A DNA stretch of 10,409 nt from Clostridia bacterium (GCA_017442025.1 JAFSBD010000326.1:1-10409); one strand, 5' to 3'; positions 1 to 6,648 are shown, numbered from the stretch's first letter. Numbers and translations: made by a program. The notes: generated by a model from the letters alone, not told the origin.

Positions 1-1
1 G

Positions 2-1471
2 CCCAACAAAAACGATAAGGAAGAAAACAAAAAAGATCCCACCGACACCGATAATGTCAACGAAGGAAAGTGGGAAGAAATTGCAAAGGACTACGATGAG
101 ACCAAGAAGTATGATGCAGATGCCAACCCCCTCATCGCAGAAGCGAAGCCCCTCAACCACGGTGTCGGCGTCAGCTTTGATATCGATACCACCGGCTTTG
201 TTAAGAATAATATCAAGCTGGCCGACCTGAAGGGTAAGACCTTTATTCTGATGACCGCCGAGGATCAACCCAACTTCTATTACAAGGACGAAAAGGGTAC
301 CTCTATCAGTGAATGGGATTGGTTCGATTTGCTGCGAAATGAATACGATCTGAAGGTGAAATACATCAAGACCCATCTTTCCAAGTCGGTTGCCCAAAAC
401 CTGACCTATCAGAGCTCCGGTAAGCAGGTAGACGTTGTTCCCACCCACCGTTCCTGGTTCCCCCAGTGGATGAACCTTTCTCAGCCTCTGGATCCCTATA
501 TCAACTCCAAACTGCTGGGTAACTCCCCCGGCGTGGACCTGCGCACTATCCAGCAGAGCAAATGGGGCGGCACCTATCGTTGCATTGCCCCCATCGGTGC
601 GGTGGATGTGATCTGGTATAACGAAACCTTGGTGGAGCAGCTCGGTCTGAAGGATCCCCATACCACCTGGAAGGAAGGGAAGTGGGATTGGAACGCCTGG
701 AAAGATTTCTTGATCAGCGTTCCCCAGCAGAATAACAACGGGCAGACCCTTGGCCCCTGGGCCCAGCCGGAGGCAGACTCTGTTGTTTTCTGGCCGATGA
801 CCGCCGGTATCAACCTCTTCCAATCCGATCCCGATTCCAAAGAGCCTAAGTTGATCAATAACTTCAACGATCCAAAGGTTGCCGAAGCCTTGGTTTTCTA
901 TGCCTCCACTGCAAAGGGCGTAGATATGATCGCCCGCAGACCCTCTGCCATACCCTGGATCGATCTGTTTACCAAAGGTACGATCATTATGTACGCAACC
1001 CAATATCTGACGATGGACTTTTCCGGCAATGAGTATGCAGAGAATACGAAGTTCAATTGGGTGCCTTATCCCCATTCTCCCCATGATACCGGGGTGGATG
1101 TGGCAATGAGCTACGGCCTCACCATGATGCTTCCCCGCAAGATGAAGGTGGAGAAGAATGCGCCCTGTGCGGTCAAATTCATGGAGCTTTGGGCCAACCG
1201 CTTTACCGAAGCCTATTTCGACTTCATGAAGGCCGGTCATTTGAATTTCAACTATGCCCAGCGTAAGGAATATTATGAGTTTGTTTCTCAGAATAACTAC
1301 TTGGCTGTCGGCGCAAGAACATTGGGTGCTCTTAGCGGCGATGAACTGGAATATTATAAGCAGCTTTATTGGTCGATGTATAACGACAAATGGAATACCG
1401 CAACAGCTGTTGAACAGCTGCGTAACCTGGCAGCAAAAGCCTGCGAAGAGGCTGTTAAATACGGTGCTTGA
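2..1471 (+). CDS. extracellular solute-binding protein, family 1 type (5' end outside window)
   Basis: The frame is open from base 2, so the visible 489 codons lack the start, signal peptide and most of the linker; an ATG at 251 is internal because the reading frame and the homology to the next gene continue upstream of it. The first ~25 residues are an Asn/Asp/Lys/Glu-rich linker, followed by the motif TGFVKNNIKLADLKGKTFI, which begins the periplasmic-binding-protein-like fold. Further landmarks shared with the complete paralogue downstream are an aromatic WDWFD stretch, WKEGKWDWNAW, KLINNFNDP, TMMLPRKMKV and a C-terminal WNTATAVEQLRNLAAKACEE helix. By eye the two proteins are about 60% identical over this region. 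Known members of this superfamily capture a ligand outside the membrane, usually a sugar or oligosaccharide, for an ABC importer; the ligand here cannot be read from sequence. It ends in TGA, 24 bases before a terminator stem. No transporter permease follows it. Confidence 0.85.
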   Translation, partial: PNKNDKEENKKDPTDTDNVNEGKWEEIAKDYDETKKYDADANPLIAEAKPLNHGVGVSFDIDTTGFVKNNIKLADLKGKTFILMTAEDQPNFYYKDEKGTSISEWDWFDLLRNEYDLKVKYIKTHLSKSVAQNLTYQSSGKQVDVVPTHRSWFPQWMNLSQPLDPYINSKLLGNSPGVDLRTIQQSKWGGTYRCIAPIGAVDVIWYNETLVEQLGLKDPHTTWKEGKWDWNAWKDFLISVPQQNNNGQTLGPWAQPEADSVVFWPMTAGINLFQSDPDSKEPKLINNFNDPKVAEALVFYASTAKGVDMIARRPSAIPWIDLFTKGTIIMYATQYLTMDFSGNEYAENTKFNWVPYPHSPHDTGVDVAMSYGLTMMLPRKMKVEKNAPCAVKFMELWANRFTEAYFDFMKAGHLNFNYAQRKEYYEFVSQNNYLAVGARTLGALSGDELEYYKQLYWSMYNDKWNTATAVEQLRNLAAKACEEAVKYGA

Positions 1472-1495
1472 TCCAGTTCAACAGAATAAATGACT

Positions 1496-1533
1496 AAAAA
1501 AGGCCGTCCTTCATTCGAAGGACGGCCTTTTTT
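1496..1533 (+). terminator. intrinsic terminator after the first binding protein
   Basis: A 13-bp perfect GC-rich stem (1500-1512 with 1517-1529) closes a 4-base ATTC loop. It is flanked by an A-run on the left and a T-run on the right that extend pairing to 17 bp. The T-run is on the correct side for + strand termination, and the A-run would also make it work for the - strand. Confidence 0.93.
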
Positions 1534-1648
1534 AGAGCAAAAGACAAGCAATTGGTTTGTTTCTCAAAATAATTATAAAATAGGATAATAAAATTATATT
1601 TTTTGCGATTTAATGGAAATGATGAGAGAATAGATGGCGGTTAATTGA

Positions 1649-1677
1649 TAGAAAAATGCTTTGAAAAGTGATATTAT
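1649..1677 (+). promoter_or_regulatory. predicted extended -10 promoter for the second binding protein
   Basis: TATTAT at 1672-1677 is preceded by TG at 1669-1670 with one base between, which is the extended -10 arrangement (TGnTATnnT). A weak -35 candidate, TAGAAA at 1649-1654, lies 17 bases upstream. It sits in an AT-rich gap and would give a leader of roughly 30 bases before the ATG at 1713. It also overlaps the GTG at 1668, which argues against translation starting there. A longer-spaced TTGATA at 1645-1650 is the alternative -35. Confidence 0.55.
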
Positions 1678-1697
1678 GTTTATGGGATTATATTTTT

Positions 1698-1705
1698 GAA
1701 AGGAG
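1698..1705 (+). promoter_or_regulatory. ribosome binding site fixing the start of the second binding protein
   Basis: GAAAGGAG ends 7 bases before the ATG at 1713, which is ideal spacing. The in-frame ATG at 1707 would be only 1 base away and the in-frame GTG at 1668 lies upstream of the site, so 1713 is the supported start. Confidence 0.85.
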
Positions 1706-1712
1706 TATGCTT

Positions 1713-3443
1713 ATGAAAAAAGCAATCAAAATTCTGGCAGTTCTGATGGCAATGCTGATGCTGGTCAGCATGGCAACCGCATGTAAGTCTGCCGACGACG
1801 AGATGGAAAGTTTCCTCAATGGCGAGACCAATATCAGCGATGATAACGGGAGCGACGATGATAACGGCGATGCCGATAACGGAAGCGATTCCTCCGATCC
1901 CTCCGACAACGGAAACGGGAGCGACAAAAACGGTAACACCGATAAGAACGACAAAAACGATAAGAATAACAACAAAGATAAGGGTAACGGCTCTACCAAC
2001 ACCGATAATCTTGGCGATAAGGTAGACGAAGAAGAGCTGGAAAAGCTCAAGGAACAGTACGACGGTACCAAAAAATATGATATCGACAGTAACCCTCTCT
2101 TTGCCGAGGCAAAGCCTGTTAATACCTCTCCCGAACCGGGCTTTGATCTGGATACCACCGGTTTTGTTAAAAACAATGTTAAGCTGGCCGATCTGAAGGG
2201 CAAGACCTTCATTATGATCACCGCGCTGGATACCCCCAACTGGCTCTATCGCGGCCCCAAGGGCGAGACCTATACCGAATGGGATTGGTGGGATCAGATG
2301 CGGGATACCTACGGCCTGAAGGTAAAATACATCAAGACAGTGATCCGCCAGGCCATCCCCCAGAATCTCAGCTACATTACCTCCGGTAAGCAGATCGATA
2401 TTATCCCCACCCACCGCGCATGGTTCCCCAACTGGATGAACCTTTCCCAGGGGTTGGATGAATATATCAATCTGAAATATATCGATAACTCTCCCGGTGT
2501 GGATACCCGCACCCTGGAGCAGACCAAATGGGCAAGCACCTATCGGTGCATCTCCCCGGTCGGTGCAGTAGATGCTATCTGGTATAATGCTTCCATGGTC
2601 GATCAGCTCGGTCTGAAGGATCCCTATGAGACCTGGAAAGAAGGGAAATGGGATTGGACCGGCTGGAAGAACTTCCTGGTCAGCGTTCCCACCCAAGGCC
2701 CCACCGGCCTGACCCTCTCCCCCTGGAACATGGCGGAGCATGATGCGATCAACTTCTGGTCTCAGAGCTACGGCATCACCCTCTTTGATAGCGATAAGAC
2801 CTCCAAAGAGCCCAAGCTGATCAATAACTTCAATGATCCCCTGGTTGCAAAATCTCTGGAATTCTATGCAGAGACCGTTAAGGGCGTCGATTTCGTTGCC
2901 CGCCGCACCTCTACCGATGCTTGGGAAGAAATGTTCACCAAGGGCACCGTTATCATGGGCGGTACCCTCTTCCTGATGAGAGACTTCTCTTATTCCGATT
3001 TTGCCAATAATAACCGCTTTAAGTGGGTTCCCTATCCCGCCGGTACCGGCGAGGGCGGTGTCAACTACGTTATGAACTACGGCACCACCATGATGCTCCC
3101 CCGCAAGATGAAGGTGGCGAAAAATGCCCCCTATGCGGTGAAGTTTATGGAGCTTTGGGCAAACCGCTTTACCGAGGCGATCAACGATAACCTCAAGACC
3201 AGTAAGTACCTGAGCTTTGATTATAAGGCTCGTAAGGAATACTTCGAGTATTGCCTGAAGAACGTCAAGTTCGGCATCGGGTCCCAGACCCTGGAAAGCT
3301 CGCTAACCGGCGATGAGCTGGAATATGCTAAGCAGTTGGCCTGGTCGATGTACAACAACAACTGGAACACCGCAACCGCCATCGAGCAGCTGCGCAACCT
3401 GGCAGGAAAAGCCTGCGAGGAAATGGTGAAGTTCGGCACCTGA
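1713..3443 (+). CDS. extracellular solute-binding lipoprotein, family 1 type
   Basis: A complete 576-residue protein. Residues 1-23 form a lipoprotein signal peptide (MKKAIK, hydrophobic core LAVLMAMLMLV, then ATA before Cys24), so the mature protein should be anchored by lipid to the outer face of the cell membrane. Residues about 40-103 are a low-complexity Asp/Asn/Gly/Ser then Asn/Lys linker, unusually long for this family. A Glu/Lys-rich helix follows at ~104-116. The periplasmic-binding-protein-like domain runs from about 155 to the end, with aromatic clusters such as EWDWWD and WKEGKWDWTGW that could stack on a sugar ring. Paralogue of the gene just upstream. It has its own promoter, ribosome binding site and terminator and no neighbouring permease or ATPase, so it either serves a transporter encoded elsewhere or acts as a stand-alone binding or sensing lipoprotein. 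The family assignment is strong; the ligand is unknown. Confidence 0.92.
   Translation: MKKAIKILAVLMAMLMLVSMATACKSADDEMESFLNGETNISDDNGSDDDNGDADNGSDSSDPSDNGNGSDKNGNTDKNDKNDKNNNKDKGNGSTNTDNLGDKVDEEELEKLKEQYDGTKKYDIDSNPLFAEAKPVNTSPEPGFDLDTTGFVKNNVKLADLKGKTFIMITALDTPNWLYRGPKGETYTEWDWWDQMRDTYGLKVKYIKTVIRQAIPQNLSYITSGKQIDIIPTHRAWFPNWMNLSQGLDEYINLKYIDNSPGVDTRTLEQTKWASTYRCISPVGAVDAIWYNASMVDQLGLKDPYETWKEGKWDWTGWKNFLVSVPTQGPTGLTLSPWNMAEHDAINFWSQSYGITLFDSDKTSKEPKLINNFNDPLVAKSLEFYAETVKGVDFVARRTSTDAWEEMFTKGTVIMGGTLFLMRDFSYSDFANNNRFKWVPYPAGTGEGGVNYVMNYGTTMMLPRKMKVAKNAPYAVKFMELWANRFTEAINDNLKTSKYLSFDYKARKEYFEYCLKNVKFGIGSQTLESSLTGDELEYAKQLAWSMYNNNWNTATAIEQLRNLAGKACEEMVKFGT
1830..2021 (+). repeat. low-complexity linker-coding repeat inside the binding lipoprotein
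   Basis: This stretch encodes residues ~40-103, made almost only of Asp, Asn, Gly, Ser, Lys and Thr. At the DNA level it is a degenerate repetition of GATAACGG and AACGATAAG-like units. The left half is acidic (Asp/Asn/Gly/Ser), the right half alternates Asn, Lys and Asp. It probably works as a flexible spacer lifting the binding domain off the cell wall. Such repeats can vary in length by slippage. The same kind of sequence opens the window at bases 2-60 in the upstream paralogue. Confidence 0.8.
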
Positions 3444-3453
3444 TCTAAGTAAT

Positions 3454-3492
3454 AAAAAATCGCGTAATGCGTTAGCATTACGCGATTTTTTT
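3454..3492 (+). terminator. intrinsic terminator after the second binding protein
   Basis: A perfect 17-bp stem (3454-3470 with 3475-3491), including the GC-containing core CGCGTAATGC, closes a GTTA loop. A run of seven T follows on the + side. It begins 10 bases after the TGA stop. Confidence 0.93.
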
Positions 3493-3518
3493 GAGGGCAC
3501 ATAAAAATTGTCTGAAAG

Positions 3519-3583
3519 TTTCAAACCGAGCCGTTAGGGTACCCGAAGGCGTATAAAAATACGCCGAGTGGCTCGGTTTGGAA
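3519..3583. repeat. intergenic palindromic element able to fold as a three-way junction
   Basis: An 11-bp perfect inverted repeat (3522-3532, CAAACCGAGCC, with 3570-3580) is extended by U-G and U-A pairs to 3519-3583. Inside it lie the self-complementary octamer GGGTACCC (3537-3544) and a 7-bp hairpin GGCGTAT/ATACGCC closed by AAAA (3548-3565). Single-stranded joins are GTTA, GAA and GAGT. There is no T-run after it, so it is not a simple terminator. The strand is undetermined because both folds are equivalent. It could be a dispersed palindromic repeat unit, a small structured RNA, or an mRNA 3'-end processing structure. I do not match it to any RNA family I know. Confidence 0.6.
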
Positions 3584-3606
3584 GTAGCAAAGGGCATTTA
3601 AACACA

Positions 3607-3634
3607 GAAAGACATCGCATTTGCGATGTCTTTC
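3607..3634 (-). terminator. hairpin, probable terminator of the chrA pair
   Basis: A 13-bp perfect stem (3607-3619 with 3622-3634, GAAAGACATCGCA) lies about 90 bases beyond the stop of the second chrA gene. The following sequence is U-rich but interrupted on both strands (TCTGTGTTT on -, TTCCTTATT on +). It may therefore act weakly in both directions, also backing up the upstream + strand terminator. Assignment to the - strand is an inference from gene position. Confidence 0.5.
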
Positions 3635-3722
3635 TTCCTTATTGTCCAATTTATGCAGAGTCTTTGTAAAAAAGTTTTTGTTCTTTCTTGCCCTTTGCGG
3701 TTCAGGCGATTTTTAAAGTCCT

Positions 3723-4316
3723 TTATAATAGGAATCCTGCGGCGATGCCGACTGCGGCCGATAGGCAGATGATCAGGATGGGATGCACCTTTTTAAAGGC
3801 CAGCAGGGAAGCAACGCCGAATAAACCGAGGGAAACATAGGTGGCGGGGTTGGTAAAGAGAGCCATGTTCCAACCGTTTGGAGCAAAGACCTCCTGCAGG
3901 ATCTTGATGACAGCCGCGCCGATCAGGCCGACAACCGCCGGTTTAAGGCCGGTCATGATCCCTTTGACGATCTTGCTCCGTTTGAAGGCTTCATAGATCT
4001 TTGCCACCAAAAGGATGATAACAAAGGAGGGGAGCACCACCCCCAGGGTGGCGCAAAACGCGCCGAGAATCGTTCCGAAAAGCCCAAGACCTTCCGCCTG
4101 CCCGCCCATCACCGAGCCAACGTAGGTGGCGATATTGATGGCGAAGGGGCCGGGGGTGGATTCGCTGACCGCGATGAAATTGATGACCTCCGCTTCGGAG
4201 AGCCATCCCTGGCGCAGAACCTCTTCCTGAATGAAGGGGAGCATGGCGTAGCCGCCGCCCACCGTTACCGCGCCGATCTTAAAGAATGCCCAGAAAAGTT
4301 CTAAAAAGATGGTCAT
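3723..4316 (-). CDS. chrA: chromate transporter family protein, second half-size subunit
   Basis: A 197-residue membrane protein of the CHR family. Signature motifs are VTVGGGYAMLPFIQEE (residues 17-32), SESTPGPFAIN (51-61) and the helix GVVLPSFVIILLV; hydrophobic helices fill the rest, ending in a C-terminal IICLSAAVGIAAGFLL segment. Full-length ChrA has two such domains in one chain; short forms work as pairs, as shown for Bacillus subtilis YwrB/YwrA. The start is the ATG at 4316: it overlaps the upstream stop as ATGA and has AAGGAGG 8 bases before it, whereas a longer reading to 4385 would run inside the upstream gene without a suitable site. The family is certain; the true substrate (chromate efflux, sulfate or another anion) is not determined by sequence, and many anaerobes carry such pairs without known chromate exposure. 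Confidence 0.9.
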   Translation of the reverse strand: MTIFLELFWAFFKIGAVTVGGGYAMLPFIQEEVLRQGWLSEAEVINFIAVSESTPGPFAINIATYVGSVMGGQAEGLGLFGTILGAFCATLGVVLPSFVIILLVAKIYEAFKRSKIVKGIMTGLKPAVVGLIGAAVIKILQEVFAPNGWNMALFTNPATYVSLGLFGVASLLAFKKVHPILIICLSAAVGIAAGFLL

Positions 4317-4873
4317 TGCTTGGCCCTCCTTTCGATGATCAGGGAGGTGATCAGCCCGAAGGCGGCGCAACCGAGGATCACCCAAAGCACCGAGACCTTC
4401 AAAAAGGCGGTGGTAATAAAAGCACCTGCCATAACAATATAACTGACCAAGCCCTTGGGCGCTTTTTGATACATCGTCCAGAGCGCCTTAACGATCAGCG
4501 CCAAAACACCTGCGCGAATGCCGTTGAAGGCGTATTGAACCACCTTATTATCCTTGAATTGATCAAGGATCGCCGCGATCAGCAGGATGATGCAAAAAGA
4601 GGGGAGTACCACCCCGAGCGTTGCACAAAAGGCGCCCCAAAAGCCTGCCACCCGATAGCCGACAAAGGTTGCCGAATTGATGGCAATGGGGCCGGGGGTG
4701 GATTCGGCGATGGCAACGATCTCTAAAATATCATCATCGGTGATCCACTTTTCGTTTTCCACCACTTCCTTCTGGATTAGCGGGATCATGGCATATCCGC
4801 CGCCGAAGGTGAACGCGCCGATCTTTAAAAAGATGGTTAACAGGCGCAGGATTCTTTTACACTTATCACCCAT
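4313..4873 (-). CDS. chrA: chromate transporter family protein, first half-size subunit
   Basis: A 186-residue CHR-family membrane protein and the first gene of the pair. It carries FTFGGGYAMIPLIQKE (residues 21-36), AESTPGPIAIN (56-66) and GVVLPSFCIILLIA, followed by further hydrophobic helices and a basic tail ERRAKQ. Its motifs align one to one with those of the downstream protein, so the two arose by duplication and probably assemble as a heterodimer, with overlapping genes keeping their production balanced. The start ATG at 4873 has GAGG 7 bases upstream and lies about 26 bases after the predicted transcription start. The two halves have different tails and charges, as expected for opposite membrane orientation, but the topology was not computed. 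The substrate is uncertain, as for the partner. Confidence 0.9.
   Translation of the reverse strand: MGDKCKRILRLLTIFLKIGAFTFGGGYAMIPLIQKEVVENEKWITDDDILEIVAIAESTPGPIAINSATFVGYRVAGFWGAFCATLGVVLPSFCIILLIAAILDQFKDNKVVQYAFNGIRAGVLALIVKALWTMYQKAPKGLVSYIVMAGAFITTAFLKVSVLWVILGCAAFGLITSLIIERRAKQ
4324..4332 (-). promoter_or_regulatory. ribosome binding site of the second chrA gene
   Basis: AAAGGAGGG on the - strand lies inside the 3' end of the first chrA gene, with its AAGGAGG core 8 bases ahead of the ATG at 4316. It decides the start of the downstream gene and indicates separate but coupled initiation across the ATGA overlap. Confidence 0.85.
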
Positions 4874-4905
4874 AATTCTACCTCATAGAAAAAATTATCA
4901 TCTGT

Positions 4906-4934
4906 ATTATATACGAAATACCCAAAGAAAGCAA
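4906..4934 (-). promoter_or_regulatory. predicted sigma-A promoter of the chrA pair
   Basis: On the - strand, TTGCTT (4934-4929) and a consensus TATAAT (4911-4906) are separated by exactly 17 bases. The predicted transcription start is near 4899, giving a leader of about 26 bases before the ATG at 4873. No obvious operator palindrome is seen. Confidence 0.8.
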
Positions 4935-4942
4935 CAAAGATA

Positions 4943-4971
4943 TTGCGTAGATCCTGAATTTCGGTTAAAAT
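4943..4971 (+). promoter_or_regulatory. predicted sigma-A promoter of the TPR-DUF4037 pair
   Basis: TTGCGT (4943-4948) and TAAAAT (4966-4971) are separated by 17 bases. The predicted start near 4978 leaves only about 15 bases before the ATG at 4993, just enough for the AAGGAGGT site at 4979-4986. Its -35 element is only 8 bases from the -35 element of the divergent chrA promoter, so the two may compete or share control. Confidence 0.75.
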
Positions 4972-4992
4972 AATAAAAAAGGAGGTGGCAAA

Positions 4993-5736
4993 ATGCTTTC
5001 CGTTGATCGCATCATGCAAAAATTAGACGAGCATTTATCCCGCAACGATTATCTATCCGCCGAGCGGCATCTGGATTATTGGCTGGGAGAGGCCCGCTTG
5101 CAAGGGGATGACCGCGCCATCCTTTTTATCTGCAATGAGTTGATCGGGCTTCACCGCAAGCTTTCCCATCGGGAGCAATCTCTTTCCTTTTGCCAAAAGG
5201 CGCTATCCCAAGTGGAGGCGATGAATATCGCCGAAAATATCGGGGCGGCCACCACCTATCTCAATGCGGCCACCGCCTATAAGGCTTTTGGCAAGGCAAA
5301 GGAGGGAATCCCCCTCTTTGAGCGGGCATTGGCGATTTATCGGCGGGAATTGCCCCCAACCGACCTTCGCTTCGGCGGGCTTTATAATAATATGGGGCTG
5401 GCGCTTTGCGATCTCAAAGAGTTTGAGCAGGCTAAGGCCTGCTATCAAAAGGCCTTGGAGAATACCACCGCCAACGGCAGTAAGCCCGAAGAGGCGGTTA
5501 CCCACCTCAATTTGGCCACCGCCGCCGAGCAGGAATGGGGATTGGAGAAAGGGGAAGGGGAGATCGCCAAGCGGATCGCTCTTGCCTGGGCGCTTCTCAA
5601 CGATGAGAGCCTGCCTTGGGATGGCAACTATGCTTTTGTTTGCGAAAAGTGCGCTCCCACCTTTCGGTATTACGGATATTTTCTTTATGCAAATCAATTA
5701 GAGGAAAGGGCAAAAAGGATTTATGAAGGGTCTTGA
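4993..5736 (+). CDS. tetratricopeptide-repeat protein
   Basis: A 247-residue soluble protein with no signal peptide or membrane segment. It is helical throughout. The clearest TPR units are about residues 84-117 (LNAATAYKAFGKAKEGIPLFERALAIY) and 126-159 (YNNMGLALCDLKEFEQAKACYQKALE), with the usual small residues at helix packing positions; weaker units lie around 18-35, 45-72 and 163-195. TPR arrays bind partner proteins or peptides and are not catalytic. The start ATG is fixed by a strong AAGGAGGT site 6 bases upstream. The 3' end overlaps the DUF4037 gene by 14 bases, so the two proteins are translationally linked and likely act together. It could instead be a TPR regulator, but no helix-turn-helix domain is seen. 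The fold is confident; the function is unknown. Confidence 0.85.
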   Translation: MLSVDRIMQKLDEHLSRNDYLSAERHLDYWLGEARLQGDDRAILFICNELIGLHRKLSHREQSLSFCQKALSQVEAMNIAENIGAATTYLNAATAYKAFGKAKEGIPLFERALAIYRRELPPTDLRFGGLYNNMGLALCDLKEFEQAKACYQKALENTTANGSKPEEAVTHLNLATAAEQEWGLEKGEGEIAKRIALAWALLNDESLPWDGNYAFVCEKCAPTFRYYGYFLYANQLEERAKRIYEGS

Positions 5737-6646
5737 GCTGGCGAAAGCCTTTTATGAAGAATACGGCAAACCCATGCTGGAAGATTTTCCCGAAATCAAG
5801 GGCAAACTCGCCATCGGCCTTTGCGGGAGCGGCTCCGAATGCTTTGGGTTTGATGATGAATTTTCTAAGGACCATGATTTTGAGCCGGGCTTTTGCATCT
5901 TTTTGCCCGATGAGCAGGCGATCGACCGCCAAACCGCCTTCCGCTTGGAGCGAGCCTATGCCAAGCTCCCCATGGAATTTCTTGGCTTTGAGCGAAGCCG
6001 GCTGAGCCCTGTTGGCGGAAACCGCCATGGGGTTTTGCGCACCGCCGATTTCTTTCGCGCCAAAACCGGCACGCCCGATGGAATCTTGAGCGATGAAGCG
6101 TGGTTTGCTGTTCCCGAATTTGCGCTGGCCGAGGCGGTCAACGGCGAAATCTTTTATGATGGCTTGGGGGAGGTTACCGCCATCCGCGCCCGCCTTTCCA
6201 AAATGCCCCAAGATGTGCGCTTGAAAAAATTAGCGGGGCATCTGCTTTTGATGGGGCAGGCGGGGCAATATAACTATAACCGCTGCATGGCACGGGGCGA
6301 ATATGGCGGGGCAAGAATGGCCGCCTTTGAATTTGCCAAAAGCGCTCTCCATACCATCTTTTTGTTGAATGAAACCTATCTTCCTTTTTATAAATGGCAG
6401 TTCCGCGCCCTGCGGAATTTGCCGAAATTAGCGGAAATTGCCCAGCCTTTGGAGAAGCTTCTTTCCTGCGCAGAGCAGGAAAATGCCCAAAGGATCGAAG
6501 AAATCGCGCAAGTTATCAGCCAAGAACTGCGGGCGCAGGGTCTCATTACCGACTCGGGCGCAGAGCTGGAACGCCATGCCTATGAGGTCAATAACCGCAT
6601 CGAGGATAGCAATATCCGAAATCAACATATTTTATATGGCATATAA
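5723..6646 (+). CDS. DUF4037 protein, nucleotidyltransferase-like
   Basis: A 307-residue cytosolic protein. The N-terminal part carries GSGSECFGFDDEFSKDHDF (residues 35-53): a Gly-Ser followed after 11 residues by Asp50-His-Asp52, which fits the catalytic signature of pol-beta-type nucleotidyltransferases (GS, 9-13 residues, DxD). The middle contains LAEAVNGEIFYD and QDVRLKKLAGHLLLMGQAGQYNY, and the C-terminal helical part contains LNETYLPFYKWQFRALRNLP, all features I associate with the DUF4037 family; the helical region resembles the substrate-binding helices of aminoglycoside-nucleotidyltransferase-like enzymes. If active it would transfer a nucleotide to an unknown acceptor, small molecule or protein. 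The start at 5723 matches the family's usual N-terminus although the AGGA site is only 3 bases away, so it probably relies on re-initiation by ribosomes finishing the overlapping TPR gene. The reaction and substrate are unknown. Confidence 0.85.
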   Translation: MKGLELAKAFYEEYGKPMLEDFPEIKGKLAIGLCGSGSECFGFDDEFSKDHDFEPGFCIFLPDEQAIDRQTAFRLERAYAKLPMEFLGFERSRLSPVGGNRHGVLRTADFFRAKTGTPDGILSDEAWFAVPEFALAEAVNGEIFYDGLGEVTAIRARLSKMPQDVRLKKLAGHLLLMGQAGQYNYNRCMARGEYGGARMAAFEFAKSALHTIFLLNETYLPFYKWQFRALRNLPKLAEIAQPLEKLLSCAEQENAQRIEEIAQVISQELRAQGLITDSGAELERHAYEVNNRIEDSNIRNQHILYGI

Positions 6647-6648
6647 AA

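Noticed and set aside
1668..1712. GTG at 1668 as start of the second binding lipoprotein
   Set aside because: It overlaps the predicted -10 region, lies upstream of the only good ribosome binding site, and would put 15 extra residues before a perfect signal peptide.
1830..2021. Possible CRISPR or tandem-repeat array
   Set aside because: The repetition is degenerate, has no constant spacers and is in frame within a coding sequence as a linker.
1680..2741. 353-codon open frame on the - strand opposite the second binding lipoprotein
   Set aside because: It lies wholly antisense to a clear lipoprotein gene; its composition (Ile/Val/Gly runs) mirrors the low-complexity linker and biased codons of the + strand gene, and it resembles no family.
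3519..3583. A known riboswitch (lysine, SAM, TPP, ZTP, guanidine or THF type)
   Set aside because: None of the conserved core sequences I know for these classes is present, and on neither strand does it lie in a 5' leader of a nearby gene.
4317..4385. N-terminal extension of the second ChrA protein to 4385
   Set aside because: The extra 23 residues are polar and arginine-rich, unlike the family, and lie inside the upstream chrA gene; the ATG at 4316 has an AAGGAGG site and an ATGA overlap.
4286..4726. 146-codon open frame on the + strand opposite chrA
   Set aside because: It is antisense to the conserved ChrA motifs, with a polar composition and no family resemblance.
5597..6211. 204-codon open frame on the - strand opposite the TPR and DUF4037 genes
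   Set aside because: It is antisense to two well-supported genes and crosses their junction; the encoded sequence has no recognisable motif.
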